Part shown: positions 46,781-56,458 of the stretch, piece by piece
Layout: each line of letters opens with the position of its first letter
How positions within the stretch are numbered: position 1 is the first letter of the stretch
Assembly: GCA_016271365.2 (NCBI GenBank)
Contig: CM057456.1
Span: forward strand, 613,061,501 to 613,125,500
Reading direction: 5' to 3'
Length of the DNA stretch: 64,000 nt
DNA from: Neoceratodus forsteri
Taxonomy: Eukaryota; Chordata; Ceratodontiformes; Ceratodontidae
The notes under the pieces: generated by a model
The model's input: the letters and a program-made list of their open reading frames with translations, nothing else
Told to the model about the DNA's origin: nothing
Databases searched by the model: none
Program-made: the position numbers and the translations under genes

Positions 46781-47466
46781 TACTACCACCTCTGTGCATA
46801 TGTGTGCACATTGACTATGGTGCCATATACACTAGAAGATATGTACAACGTACTCACCAGAATTAGTGTGGGCTGATTGTGCATCTGCTCCCTCATGGTG
46901 CCGCTGCCACTGGCTGCCTGACCCACTGCTGCCTCTAGACCACAGAACCTGTCCCACAGCTTGGCCTCCTCCTGGTCATGTTGGTGGAATTCCCATCTGT
47001 GCTCCATCCTGTGTTCCACACTGTCCCATCTGTCTGCCCTTGGTTCCTCTGGCAGCCCTTCTGGTTCCTGTACCTTCAGAGTATGACACAGGATAGTTGT
47101 GAGCAGAATGCAGGATGGTACATGTACAGCAGAACATCACACAAGCATGCTGTGGTACAGGGTACAGTGACTATCACATGTGATGCCATGGCTTGCAGCT
47201 GTGACATGTCAGTATGTGCATGACCGATGTCACGTGAAATACATGACCCATGTATGGCACCTGTTTCCATACATGCTCAGTATGTGCACCATTACAGACA
47301 TGTCCACATGCACACAGCACCATCTTGAATGCCACTGGACAGCACAAGCTACACTGTGTGTGTGCAGTATGCCACAAAATGTTGTACTGCAGCAGGCATG
47401 TGAATACTAGGAGCTGTGTGTGGGCCCAGTGGTGCAACACACAACACATGCAGCACTACACAGTGT
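46781..47466. repeat. CACAGCA/TGTGCA-rich repeat, left part
   Basis: Same word composition as 31560-32735 and 49925-50280; the last probably continues this stretch beyond the CR1 insertion. A minus-strand ORF at 47019-46783 (HQHDQEEAKLWDRF) has a charged, helix-like composition reminiscent of accessory proteins of Harbinger transposons, but this is a weak impression. Confidence 0.35.
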
Positions 47467-49923
47467 ATGGTGATGACCTAGATAAGGCATCTATACTGAA
47501 TGAATACTTCTGCTCAGTATTCACTGAGGAGGGGGAAGGACAGGGACCATAATTGGGCAACAGAAACATTGGGGGGAAAGAGGTAAAGACCAGTCAATTT
47601 ACAGAAGTGAGAGTCCTGGAGGAACTCACAAAACTAAGGGTGGACAAAGTGATGGGACCAGATGGTATACACCCCAGGATACTAAAGGAACTTCGGGAGG
47701 CGCTAGCAGCACCACTGGCAGCCCTGTTTAGTGAGTTGCTCAATACAGGGGTGGTTCCGGAGGACTGGACACAGGCACATGTAGTCCCTATTCACAAGAG
47801 TGGAAGCAGCGAAGAGGCAGGTAACTATAGGCCAGTCAGCCCCACCTCAGTAGTAGGCAAGATTATGGAAACTCTGCTTAAGGAAAGGATTGTGAAACAC
47901 TTCGAATCCAGCAGAGCACAGAATCTGAGGCAGCATGGATTCACAGCAGGAAGGTCATGTCAAACAAACCTGAGAGACTTTTTTTGACTGGGTGATGAAG
48001 GAAGAGGATTGGGGGGAGCAGTGGATATCGCCTACCTCAATTTCAGTAAAGCCTTTGACACCGTTCCACACAGAAGGCTCGCAAACAAGTTGAGCAGGCC
48101 TGGAGATGGGCCACAAAGTGGAAAACTGGGTTAGAAATTGGCTGAGGGACAGGATGCAGAGGGTTGTAGTAAACAGGATTAAATCCGAAGAAGGGGTCCA
48201 GTGGGGTGCCTCAAGGATCAGTCCTGGGGCCAGTCCTTTTCAATGTCTTCATCAGTGACATTTTAGAAGGGCTGGAGGGAAAGGTATGCCTATTTGCAGA
48301 TGACACCAAGATCTGCAACAGCGTAGACACTCCAGAGGGGATCAGAAGAATGAGAAGTGACCAGGGTGTGGTGATTGTATAAAAGTTTGGAAGTGCTGAG
48401 GTATACCGCGAGGTACCTTGAGGTATCACTGGGGCATTCAGGTTCACGTGGCGATTGTATAAAAGTTTGGCAGTGCTGAGGTATACCTGTAGGTAAGCTG
48501 GAAAGATGGTCCAATCTGTGACAAATGAAATTCAATGCAAAGAACTGTAAAATCGAGCACCTGGGGTGCAGAAACCCTGCAGAGAGTTACAGGATGGAGG
48601 TGGAATTGTTAACAGTCACCAGGGAAGAAAGGGATTTAGGGATAATCATCTCAGATCACCTAAAGGTAGCCAAACAATGCAACAAGGCTGTGGGGCGGGC
48701 CAGTGGGATGTTAGGGTGCATAGGAAGGGATATTATTAGCAGAAGAAGGGAGGTGGTGATGCCACTGTACAAAACGTTGGTGAGGCCTAATCTGGAATAT
48801 GGAGTACAGTTCTGGAGGCCACATCTTCGCAAAACCGTGGACAGACTGGAGGCAGTCCAGAGAAGGGCAACTAAGATGGTAAGGGGCTTGCACCAGACAT
48901 ACAAGGAACAACTTAAAGATCACAATATGTATACACTGAAGGAGAGAAGAGATATGATTGAAACCTTCAAATATTTTAACTCATTGTCTCCTAGCATACG
49001 CCTGTAGTCGTCAGTAAAATTCACTGGTGTATCCTGAGGACGTCTGCAGAAGTCGGCTACTGACTCCCAGTTTGCTCTTGCAACGTCTGGAGAAGTCACT
49101 TATATATTTTAATATATAATGTAACAGAATATAATATATATTTGACTGCATAGCACTGTTGGAAAGGTAATTTTATGCTGAACAACTTTTTTGTGTATAG
49201 CATGTATACTTTAGGAGTTATTCACATTTGTTTATGGTATGGTGTGTATGGCTTATGTTGCCTGTTTTAGTGAAAAAAAAAAATATTTTTTTTGCTGTTT
49301 CAACCAGAATAAAAAAACCCACAAAATTACATATTATTATTTGCATACCACCATTGGAAAGGTAATTTTGTGCTGAACAACTTTGCCACTGTTATTTTGT
49401 GTCTAGCACTTACGGTTCTTGAGCTATTAGGATTTGTTTGTGGCATGCTGACTATAGCTTAATTTTGCTTAGAAAGGCCCAGGATTTACTGTTAACAGTA
49501 TACAGGAGACAAGTGGTGCGACTTCAGAGAGCTCCTGTGGAGGAAATGAGTTAAGGGCTTGAACAAAGTCTGGGTTGGTGACAACTGACATGTTTCAGTA
49601 TAGGAAATGTGCAAGGACAAGGGGGCATGATATGAGACTAGAGGGGGGCAGGATAAGGGGGAATGTGAGGAAGTTTTTCTTCACAGAAAGGGTGGTGGAT
49701 GCTTGGAATAGCCTACCCCAGGAGGTGGCGGGAGCTAGCACAGTGGGGGGGAGGGGTTAAACATGCATGGGATAAACATACGGGAACCCTAGTGGTGGGA
49801 GAGGCAAAAGACAATGACCAACCAGGGTCAGCAGCCGCTGATGCAGGCAGGGATTACAGGCAGACTAGAAGGGCCTAGCGGTCCTTACCTGCCATCAATT
49901 ACTGTGTTACTATGTACACAAGG
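47467..49923 (+). pseudogene. CR1 LINE, 5'-truncated, interrupted by a TTAA-flanked MITE
   Basis: Begins in the linker (ASILNEYFCSVFTEEG), then polymerase segments: VMGPDGIHPRILKEL, NYRPVSPTSVVGKIMETLLK and QHGFTAGRSCQTNLRDFF (47553-47987). A frameshifted stretch has a catalytic FADDTKIC near 48292. The thumb reads EHLGCRNPAES, GRASGMLGCIGRDI and VRPNLEYGVQFW (48525-48975). The C-terminal block resumes after the MITE at 49551 and ends with CR1 3' sequence near 49923. Near 48367 and 48449 an insertion of about 82 bases containing GATTGTATAAAAGTTTGG is tandemly duplicated inside the gene. Multiple frame breaks make it inactive. Confidence 0.88.
48976..49554. mobile_element. piggyBac-like nonautonomous element (MITE)
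   Basis: Flanked by TTAA at 48976-48979 and 49551-49554, with ends CTCATTGTCTCCT and (inverted) CTCATTTCCTCCA. The 571-base interior has no coding capacity. Removing it with one TTAA restores the CR1 reading frame (TTCAAATATTTTAA joined to GGGCTTGAAC). TTAA duplication is the mark of piggyBac insertion. Confidence 0.75.
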
Positions 49924-49924
49924 T

Positions 49925-50650
49925 GCATACATTGAAATGCATGAGCACTGTACAGGGCAGTGCTGTGGCAGCTACAGACAGCACCTCAGGCACATGTGTC
50001 CAATGTGCAGCCCACTAACACGCATGACAGGGTATCATAATATGGTCAGGGACATCACTGCTGTCTGATTGGTCAGCAGCTGTGCCATGCGAGACCACTA
50101 CGAATGGGTAACAACACATGCTGTAACAGGGCACAGCACACTAACATATACATGCTGCTGGCAAGCATTCCTGGCTGTCAGATCAAACACTGCCACCACC
50201 ATTATGCCCACTAACCAGGTCAGTGTGGCTCTACAAAGTAAACTCTAACACAACTACACAACATTACACTGATGGACTGTTCTGCCTCTTTATACTATCC
50301 CTTATATGCACACATACACCAGTGTATTAAAGCAGCAGTGCAGGACAGTCCTAAAAATGTTGACCTATACTGTTTTATTCTATTTTGGATTGCCCCTTAT
50401 CCCTCGACTTGCACGGTATCCTTCTTTCCACATTTCAAGTCTACATTAGCACTTTTTTCACATTTGAAACAATATAAGGAGTGTTCCTTTTGAAATGGCT
50501 CAGACCAGATTTTCATCAGTATTCTCTGCTGTTTTTGACACTTTCCCATTAGGTCAGAGAGCAGTGACTGCTACATACTAGTTCATTATAGTCACACAAA
50601 AAGTAATCTTAAACACTGCATGTTGAAAAACAGTAGAGACAACTGATAAA
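49925..50650. repeat. CACAGCA-rich repeat, right part, then unassigned DNA
   Basis: Continues the word composition seen left of the CR1 (46781-47466) to about 50280. The rest holds nothing I recognise. Confidence 0.35.
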
Positions 50651-50653
50651 AAC

Positions 50654-51001
50654 CAGGGGCCAGATTTTCAGACAAGTGAGATAGCCGTGAGCCTTGTGTG
50701 TGCCAAAGATATGGTGCACAGGTCTTGCGGCAGTCTGACAGGATTTTCTATCCTGTGCGGTAAGTGACGCAAGCTAGATCACCTTTTTGTGGTTTTAGCT
50801 TGCGTCAATGTTGGGGGCCGTTTTTATGGAGCTTGTGTCCAAGATTCGGCACAAACTGCTGTAAAACAGGGAAACTGTTGAACCCGCGCCCAAGATTAGA
50901 AAATTGGTTGCAGTTGTGGCAGTCGGGTATGGCACATGGGAAAGGTTTGATGTAGGGCTTAATGCAAGCACTGTACCACCCTTTGAAAATCCGACTCTTG
51001 G
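50654..51001. mobile_element. MITE with hAT-like ends
   Basis: The left end CAGGGGCCAGATTTTCAGAC is mirrored, with several mismatches, by the right end, read backwards as CCAAGAGTCGGATTTTCAAA. The ends resemble those of the foldback at 12241-17797. I see no clean 8-base target duplication. Confidence 0.45.
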
Positions 51002-51199
51002 TCTGAGCCATAATGAAAGGCTCACTCCTTTTATTAAAAAAGCTGATGAAAGCAGTAAAGCAGATCAAAATGTTGAAAAAAGGGTAGCATTAAAGACAGG
51101 AGATAGGTAGAAATCTAAAATAAAAGAAACAAGCATTTGCCAATGCTGGATGTTCACCACTTGCACTGCTGCTGCACTGGATCCTACGTGTGTACACAT

Positions 51200-51815
51200 T
51201 TGTACTATATATTTACCCAAGACAGGCCAGATGAGATGTAACGTCAGTTGCAATGCAGTCCTGACTGTACAGTTTTATATTGCATTTACCTAGGATAATA
51301 GAGGTGAGATCCAATATCTTTCTTTTAGTGTGGTCCTGCTTTTATAATGTATTTTTCTAAAACAGAGCATTTTAGATGCAACATCTGCTTTTCAGTGGGG
51401 TCCTGCTGTAGGGTCCTGTTTTTACACTCTTGCAATATGTTTACACATCATAAGCCAGCTGAGATGCAGAATCTCATTTTCACTGGGATCCTGAGTTTAC
51501 ACATTTTTGTACTGTATTTACCAGGATAGCATAGTTGAGATGCTTTCTTGTTTTCCGCGGATTACCGCTTTCCCCAATTTTTACAATATTTACCCAGGAT
51601 GGCACAGCCATGATGCAATATCTCATTTTTGATGGGGCCTTTTACTCATTTTTATAATGTTTTTACTCAGAATAGCCCCGCTGAAAGGCAAATTAAATTT
51701 TCAATGGGGTCAAGCTTTTACAATGTATTTTTCCAGGACAGAGTAACATGGATGCACAGTTCAGTGGGAGCTCTGCTGTACTGGGGTGCTGCTTTTACAC
51801 ATTTATAATAACTGG
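51200..51815. repeat. Minisatellite, ~90-bp period
   Basis: Repeated blocks of the type TTTTTATAATGTATTTACCCAGGATAG, CTGAGATGCAATATCTCATTTT and CAGTGGGGTCCTGC. About seven diverged copies. The same unit reappears at 53870-54010. Confidence 0.65.
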
Positions 51816-51977
51816 GGGGGGGGGTTTCCTGCCATAGGGAGACCCAGTTATAATTTGCCATTACAACCTGCGCATTTGAAGAAGCCGTGCACTAGACTCC
51901 TACACTGACCACATGCATACAGTGCTTCTCATGGCCCTGACATCCTCTGGCCATAATTACCAATTTTTAAACAACTT

Positions 51978-52640
51978 TCTCACCTCAATGGAAGATACTG
52001 GGATGTATAGGAAGAGGCATCACTAGTAGAAAATAAGAAGTTGTTATCCCTCTGTACAGACAGCTGGTGAGACCCCATCTGGAGTACTGTGTGCAGTTCT
52101 GGAGACCCAATCTCTACAAGGACATAGACAGGATGGAGGCAGTCCAGAGGCGGGCAACTAAAATGGTGCAGGGTCTGCACCAGAAGACATATGAAGAGAG
52201 ACTTAAGAAGCTTAATATGTATACCCTCGAGTAAAGGAGGGACAGGGGGGACATGATAAAAACTTTCAAGTACCTCAAGGGAATCGACAAAGTCCAAGAG
52301 GGTAGCATCTTTCAGAAAAAGAGATGTGCAAGAACAAGGGGGCACAATTTGAAGATAGAAGGGGGATGGCTCAGAGGTAATGTGAGGAAGCATTTTTTCA
52401 TGGAGAGGGTAGCAGATGCATGGAACAGCCTTCCTGAGGTGGTTGTGGAGTCAAAAACAGTGGGGGAATTCAAGAATGCATGGGACAGACATAAGGCAAT
52501 TCTAGGGGTTGGGGGTAGGAAGAAGTAGGCTGTTGCTTAACTAGGATCTGCAGCTTATCCATTGGGCAGGGAAATGGGCAGACTGGGTGGGCCAAGCGGT
52601 CCTTATCTGCCATCAAATTCTATGTTTCTATGTTTCTGTT
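51978..52640 (+). pseudogene. CR1 LINE 3' fragment
   Basis: Reads GCIGRGITSRK-type thumb sequence, [20 protein letters not shown], then MIKTFKYLKGIDKVQEGSIF (52253-52528). It ends with GGTCCTTATCTGCCATCAAAT and the CR1 terminal words TCTATGTTTCTATG. The catalytic domain is missing through 5' truncation. Confidence 0.85.
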
Positions 52641-52973
52641 ACTACTTCAGTTGCTTGGGGGTACTGCTCTCTCTGTGTTGCTTTCTCATCTCCATTTCAC
52701 AATGATGTAAAAGAAAAAAGTGAAACTTACATGTAGCTGAAACCACACCTCTGCCCAATGCTAGCACTACTGCTAACACTTCCTCACCACATATACTATA
52801 AATATAGAAAAAAAAGGAAAGAAAGAGGGATAGAAATAGAAAGACAGGGGGAAAAAAAACAGCCCCAACACTGAACATGTAACTGCAGCACCTACTGGCC
52901 ATCCTGTTTTCTATAATTGCTGTGTTGTGTTTTTAAGGCAAGAATATAAAACAAAACATGGGGGAATACAAAA
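52641..52973. other. Unassigned DNA
   Basis: No domain or repeat recognised. A purine-rich stretch lies near 52808-52860. Confidence 0.4.
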
Positions 52974-53076
52974 CTCGAATTTACTGCACACCCTTGGTGT
53001 TCGATGCTTTAATAAACCACTCAGGCTTTGCTCTCGGGGTTTATGTAGCATCCCACACTTTGGGTGTGCATTAAAT
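52974..53076. mobile_element. Short foldback MITE, copy 1
   Basis: An inverted repeat whose arms include GATGCTTTAATAAACCACTC and, mirrored, GGGGTTTATGTAGCATCCCA; the outer parts are GAATTTACTGCACACCC and GGGTGTGCATTAAATTC. The same family is seen at 53701-53835. Confidence 0.7.
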
Positions 53077-53159
53077 TCTTATAATAACTGGCCAGCAATT
53101 TTATCCATAGGCTGAGCCAGTTATAATTTGCCGTTATAACCTGCGGGTTATAACAGCAA

Positions 53160-53309
53160 ACACACGCCACCTCAATCAAGAACAGACACTCCGTGATTGG
53201 CTGTTGAGGTCCTGCTGGGCGGGCTAATCAATTTGAGAAACATGGCGGCTCCATATCCTCCGTAGCGAGGAGCCGCCACACCAGGAGTGCTTGTCTGCAC
53301 CGAGAGAAA
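53160..53309 (+). promoter_or_regulatory. Candidate host promoter (CCAAT, GC box, YY1-like)
   Basis: CpG density is high from about 53190 to 53460, unlike the AT-rich surroundings. ATTGGCTG (inverted CCAAT box) lies near 53195, GGGCGGGC near 53216, and AACATGGCGGCTCC, a YY1-type initiator word, near 53246. No TATA box is seen. The ATGGCGGCT also opens a 7-codon upstream ORF ending at TAG near 53270. Confidence 0.45.
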
Positions 53310-53466
53310 ATGAAAGCTGCATTTGTGCTGATAGTCCTCATTTTTTTCTTTCCTACCCACTTAAAAATAGAAACAAAAAAGCTATCAGGTTTCTCGTGCT
53401 GTTCGGATATCACGCTGGACTACAACTGCCAACAGGAAGGGCTCCAACCCGACGTGTCTCGCAAAG
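53310..53466 (+). CDS. Candidate first coding exon of an unidentified secreted protein
   Basis: ATG 53310 opens 52 codons and one extra base before a splice donor, CGCAAAG|GTAATC (GT at 53467). It begins MKAAFVLIVLIFFFPTHL, a convincing signal peptide or membrane anchor, then GFSCCSDITLDYNC, giving three cysteines, and ends PDVSRK. It lies directly downstream of a CpG-rich promoter-like stretch and between two foldback MITEs. I do not recognise the protein. If the exon is used, the product would enter the secretory pathway, and the cysteines suggest disulfides. A possible partner exon in matching phase is at 61230-61324. Exon status is inferred; nothing proves transcription. Confidence 0.4.
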
Positions 53467-53550
53467 GTAATCCCAAATCATAATTTACAAATCACCAACA
53501 AACTAAATGAAAAAATAAAAACTAAAACAAGCTAAAAGAGAGTGTGCATG

Positions 53551-53554
<4 letters not shown>

Positions 53555-53590
<36 letters not shown>

Positions 53591-53625
53591 TGTCTGTCTG
53601 TCTGCGTGTGTGTGCGTCTGCCTGC
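53555..53625. repeat. (GT)n and (TCTG)n microsatellite
   Basis: A GT run grading into TCTG repeats and interrupted GT. Confidence 0.9.
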
Positions 53626-53700
53626 ATGACTGAAACAGCACCACAAAAATCAATGTGGCAAAAAATTGCTAACCAGCAATTATAACAAATAAAAGATGAG

Positions 53701-53835
53701 GAAGTGTGCTTTTAACTCGAAGTTAATGATTGCCCTCAGTGTGGGATGCTTTAATAAACCCCTCGGACTTCGCCTTGGGGTTTATGTAGCATCCCACACC
53801 TCGGGCAACAATAAAATTCTCGTTAAGCACACTTC
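53701..53835. mobile_element. Short foldback MITE, copy 2
   Basis: The arms pair GAAGTGTGCTTTTAACTCGA with the mirrored CGTTAAGCACACTTC, and GTGTGGGATGCTTTAATAAA with GTTTATGTAGCATCCCACAC. The core matches the copy at 52974-53076. Confidence 0.72.
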
Positions 53836-53869
53836 CCCATCCATTATTGTATATGTTATGCCCTCCCCC

Positions 53870-54010
53870 ATGTATTATTCTGTATTTATTAAATATTTAC
53901 CCAGCATAGAGATACAATATCTCATTTCCAGTGGTGTCCTGCTTTTATACACTTTTAGACTGCATTTACCCAGGATAGGCCAGCAGAGAGGCAATATCTA
54001 ATTTTCAAAG
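53870..54010. repeat. ~90-bp minisatellite unit, second location
   Basis: About one and a half copies of the unit seen at 51200-51815 (TATTTACCCAGGATAG, GCAATATCTCATTT, CAGTGGTGTCCTGC). Confidence 0.6.
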
Positions 54011-54700
54011 GGCTCCCACATTTTGAACCCCCATTTCCAAGAGTCTTTTTATGACCTGATCCTTATGATCTAGACAGGTGGCATTTTTAAATCCATCTGA
54101 AAGGTGATTTTGCAGCGCTATTGTGAAAACATGTTTTGGAGGGGATTTGAAAAATTACCCCTGTCATGTTTGTGAGATGGGGTAACACAAGGGATATGTT
54201 GAACATTGGAGCCAAAATCTGCAAAGGTAAAGTTATGAGTAAATGTTGGAACAAGTCGTTTCTTCATAACTTAGTTGTTTTGTCACATTTTGACCCTAGA
54301 CTTTCAACATAGTCTTTTTATGACCCCCTCCTTCTGAACATGATAGGTGTCGTTTATAAAATATTGGCTGAAACATCATTTCACTCTATAACTGCTAAAT
54401 CACATTTTGGTCAGGATTTAAAAAATGTCACCTGTCACGTTCATGAGGTGGTGTGAAAAATGGCTATGTTGAAAATTTGGGTTCAAAGTACTGAAAATTA
54501 CCAACATTATGAGCGAGCATTGAAAAAAATTAAACATACTTTCAAAAATGTGATTTTTTTAATCAAAATCATCTTTTGGGTCAGATTTGAAAACACTTCA
54601 CCTACCTTGTTCATGCGGTGGGGTCCCAAAAAGGCCATGTTGAAAATTTGTTGGAAAAATATTACAAAATGACCAAGCTATGAGTACAAGTTCAAAATAT
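54011..54700. repeat. Diverged tandem repeat, ~250-280 bp period
   Basis: CACATTTTGAACCCCCATTTC and CACATTTTGACCCTAGACTTTC each introduce AGTCTTTTTATGACC, then a GATTT-AAAAAT-ACC block and TTCATGAGGTGGTGTGAAAA. Two and a half degenerate copies. Confidence 0.55.
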
Positions 54701-55436
54701 GCTTACCTGATTTCCTTAGTTCCCAGTCCAGTGTTGAAGAGTGAAGATGTGTCTCCAGGCAAAAGAGGATTATGGCATTGGACCCCAGGAGGTAAGTACT
54801 GGGTAGGGGTGTGTGGGGGTGGTGGATGCTGAGTGTGGGTGGGTAACAGCGGTGGGGGGGGCGGCAGTAACAGACATTACTGGACCATTTTCTTTTTACA
54901 GGTTTTGAAAAAATAAACAAGTCCCAATTCTAGTTACACGTAGTATTTTTTGAAATTCATTTACTAAAAATGGATGAGCTGGAAATACTCTAACAATGTA
55001 ACAATTTTCTTTTTTCTGAAAAAGGGACAGGAATTCCTGTGGGAGGGGGAGGGATAATAGGCAACGGGTGGGTTTATTTTTTATGAAGCAGGGATGGGGA
55101 CTCCTTCAAGAGGGGGTGGGATGATTGACAGTGGGAGAGTTTGTTTTTTGTGAAGTGAGAACAGGGACTCCTTGGGGGGATGATTGGCAGCGGGGGGAGG
55201 GGGATCTTTTTATCTCATAATACGGGTACTTCCTCGGTGGTATTTGAAGATGATGGCAATTACATTTACTGATTTATTTGGAAATAAGTGGACAATGGTC
55301 ATCAACCAAAACAGAAAGATCCAGTAAAATGCCACATTATGAGGCATATGTATTGCTGTATTTTTTTTTCTATTCAGTTTGGGTACCCAGGTGGGTTTGC
55401 TTTGTTTATTTAACCAACTGAAATACAAACATCAAA
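54701..55436. other. Unassigned DNA with G-rich runs
   Basis: GGGGTGGGATGATTG-CAG-GGG blocks occur near 55045, 55115 and 55165, a weak tandem repeat. No gene. Confidence 0.4.
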
Positions 55437-56458
55437 CAATCAATATCTTTATTTATCCAGGTGGGCACCATTGAGCAAGCTCATTTACAAGGTGGACCTG
55501 CGGTCCTACAGTAATAATACAGAAAGACAAGTTACAATAGTACAAACAGTAAAAATAGCTGCTATTATAGTAAAAATGCACATTTACAGATAATATACAT
55601 TGAACATAGAACTACAAGGAGTCATGGATAATGAACTTGTGCTGGATCCAAGCCCAATAACTGTGCACTTTGTAGTGGGAAATGTTAGAGAGAGGGTAGG
55701 CATACCAGATAGAAGATATGAAGCGCATAATGTAGGGAGAGGTGGGGAATAGGGACACAAGTGAAGAGGACCCAATTGTTAGAGCAGAGTGAGGAATTGG
55801 GAAGGCAGAGGACCTGGCTGACGAAGCGTTATTTTGCCCCAAAACGCGGGCAAACATGGAGGAGAAAAGCTGCCGTTGTACTAAGTGCAAGAGGAGGAAT
55901 ATAGTAGCAGGGGCATAACTGGGAGGGTCCTGGAGGTTGGGGCAGAGGGAGATGTTGGATGGATGAGGGACGAATATTTTTGAGGCGAAAAGACGATAAT
56001 TATCCCCAAGTGCAGTAGCATGTGCTAGAATCAGGCTGCAGCTGTTCAGAGCATCAAAGAATAAGATATGGGAGTTCGCAATAAATCCTGTGGATCTGTT
56101 GGTGGGCATGTTAGAGGCAGAGGTACACATTTCAGCTGAGGCCGCCATTTGCAGACACCGTTCAAAGGAGGAGGTTAGTTAGTGTCTAGTAAAGGGTGCA
56201 AATTTCCATAATGCCATCACAGTAAAGCCTTTTGAACAAAAGGGTACTTACTGGGGTTTTCAGCTTAAGTATTTTTTGGGTTTTATTCCATATTGATGGG
56301 AGTGAGAATCCAAAGGCGGCTCTCCCGACTCGTGTGAGTGTCCTGGGTATATTTAGCAGGAGTTGTGAGCAGCTTCTAAGGGAATAATTCCTGGGCACAA
56401 TCGGAGACAGACAGTCGATGATGTATTGAGGGAGTTTGCCACTGAGGGCTCTAAGTGA

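Noticed and set aside
47553..47987. Host gene with reverse-transcriptase-like protein
   Set aside because: It is CR1 polymerase with frameshifts nearby and CR1 3' sequence downstream, so it belongs to a transposon copy.
54460..54672. Lys-rich ORF near 54.5 kb
   Set aside because: It falls in the diverged 250-bp tandem repeat and the frame is not preserved between units.
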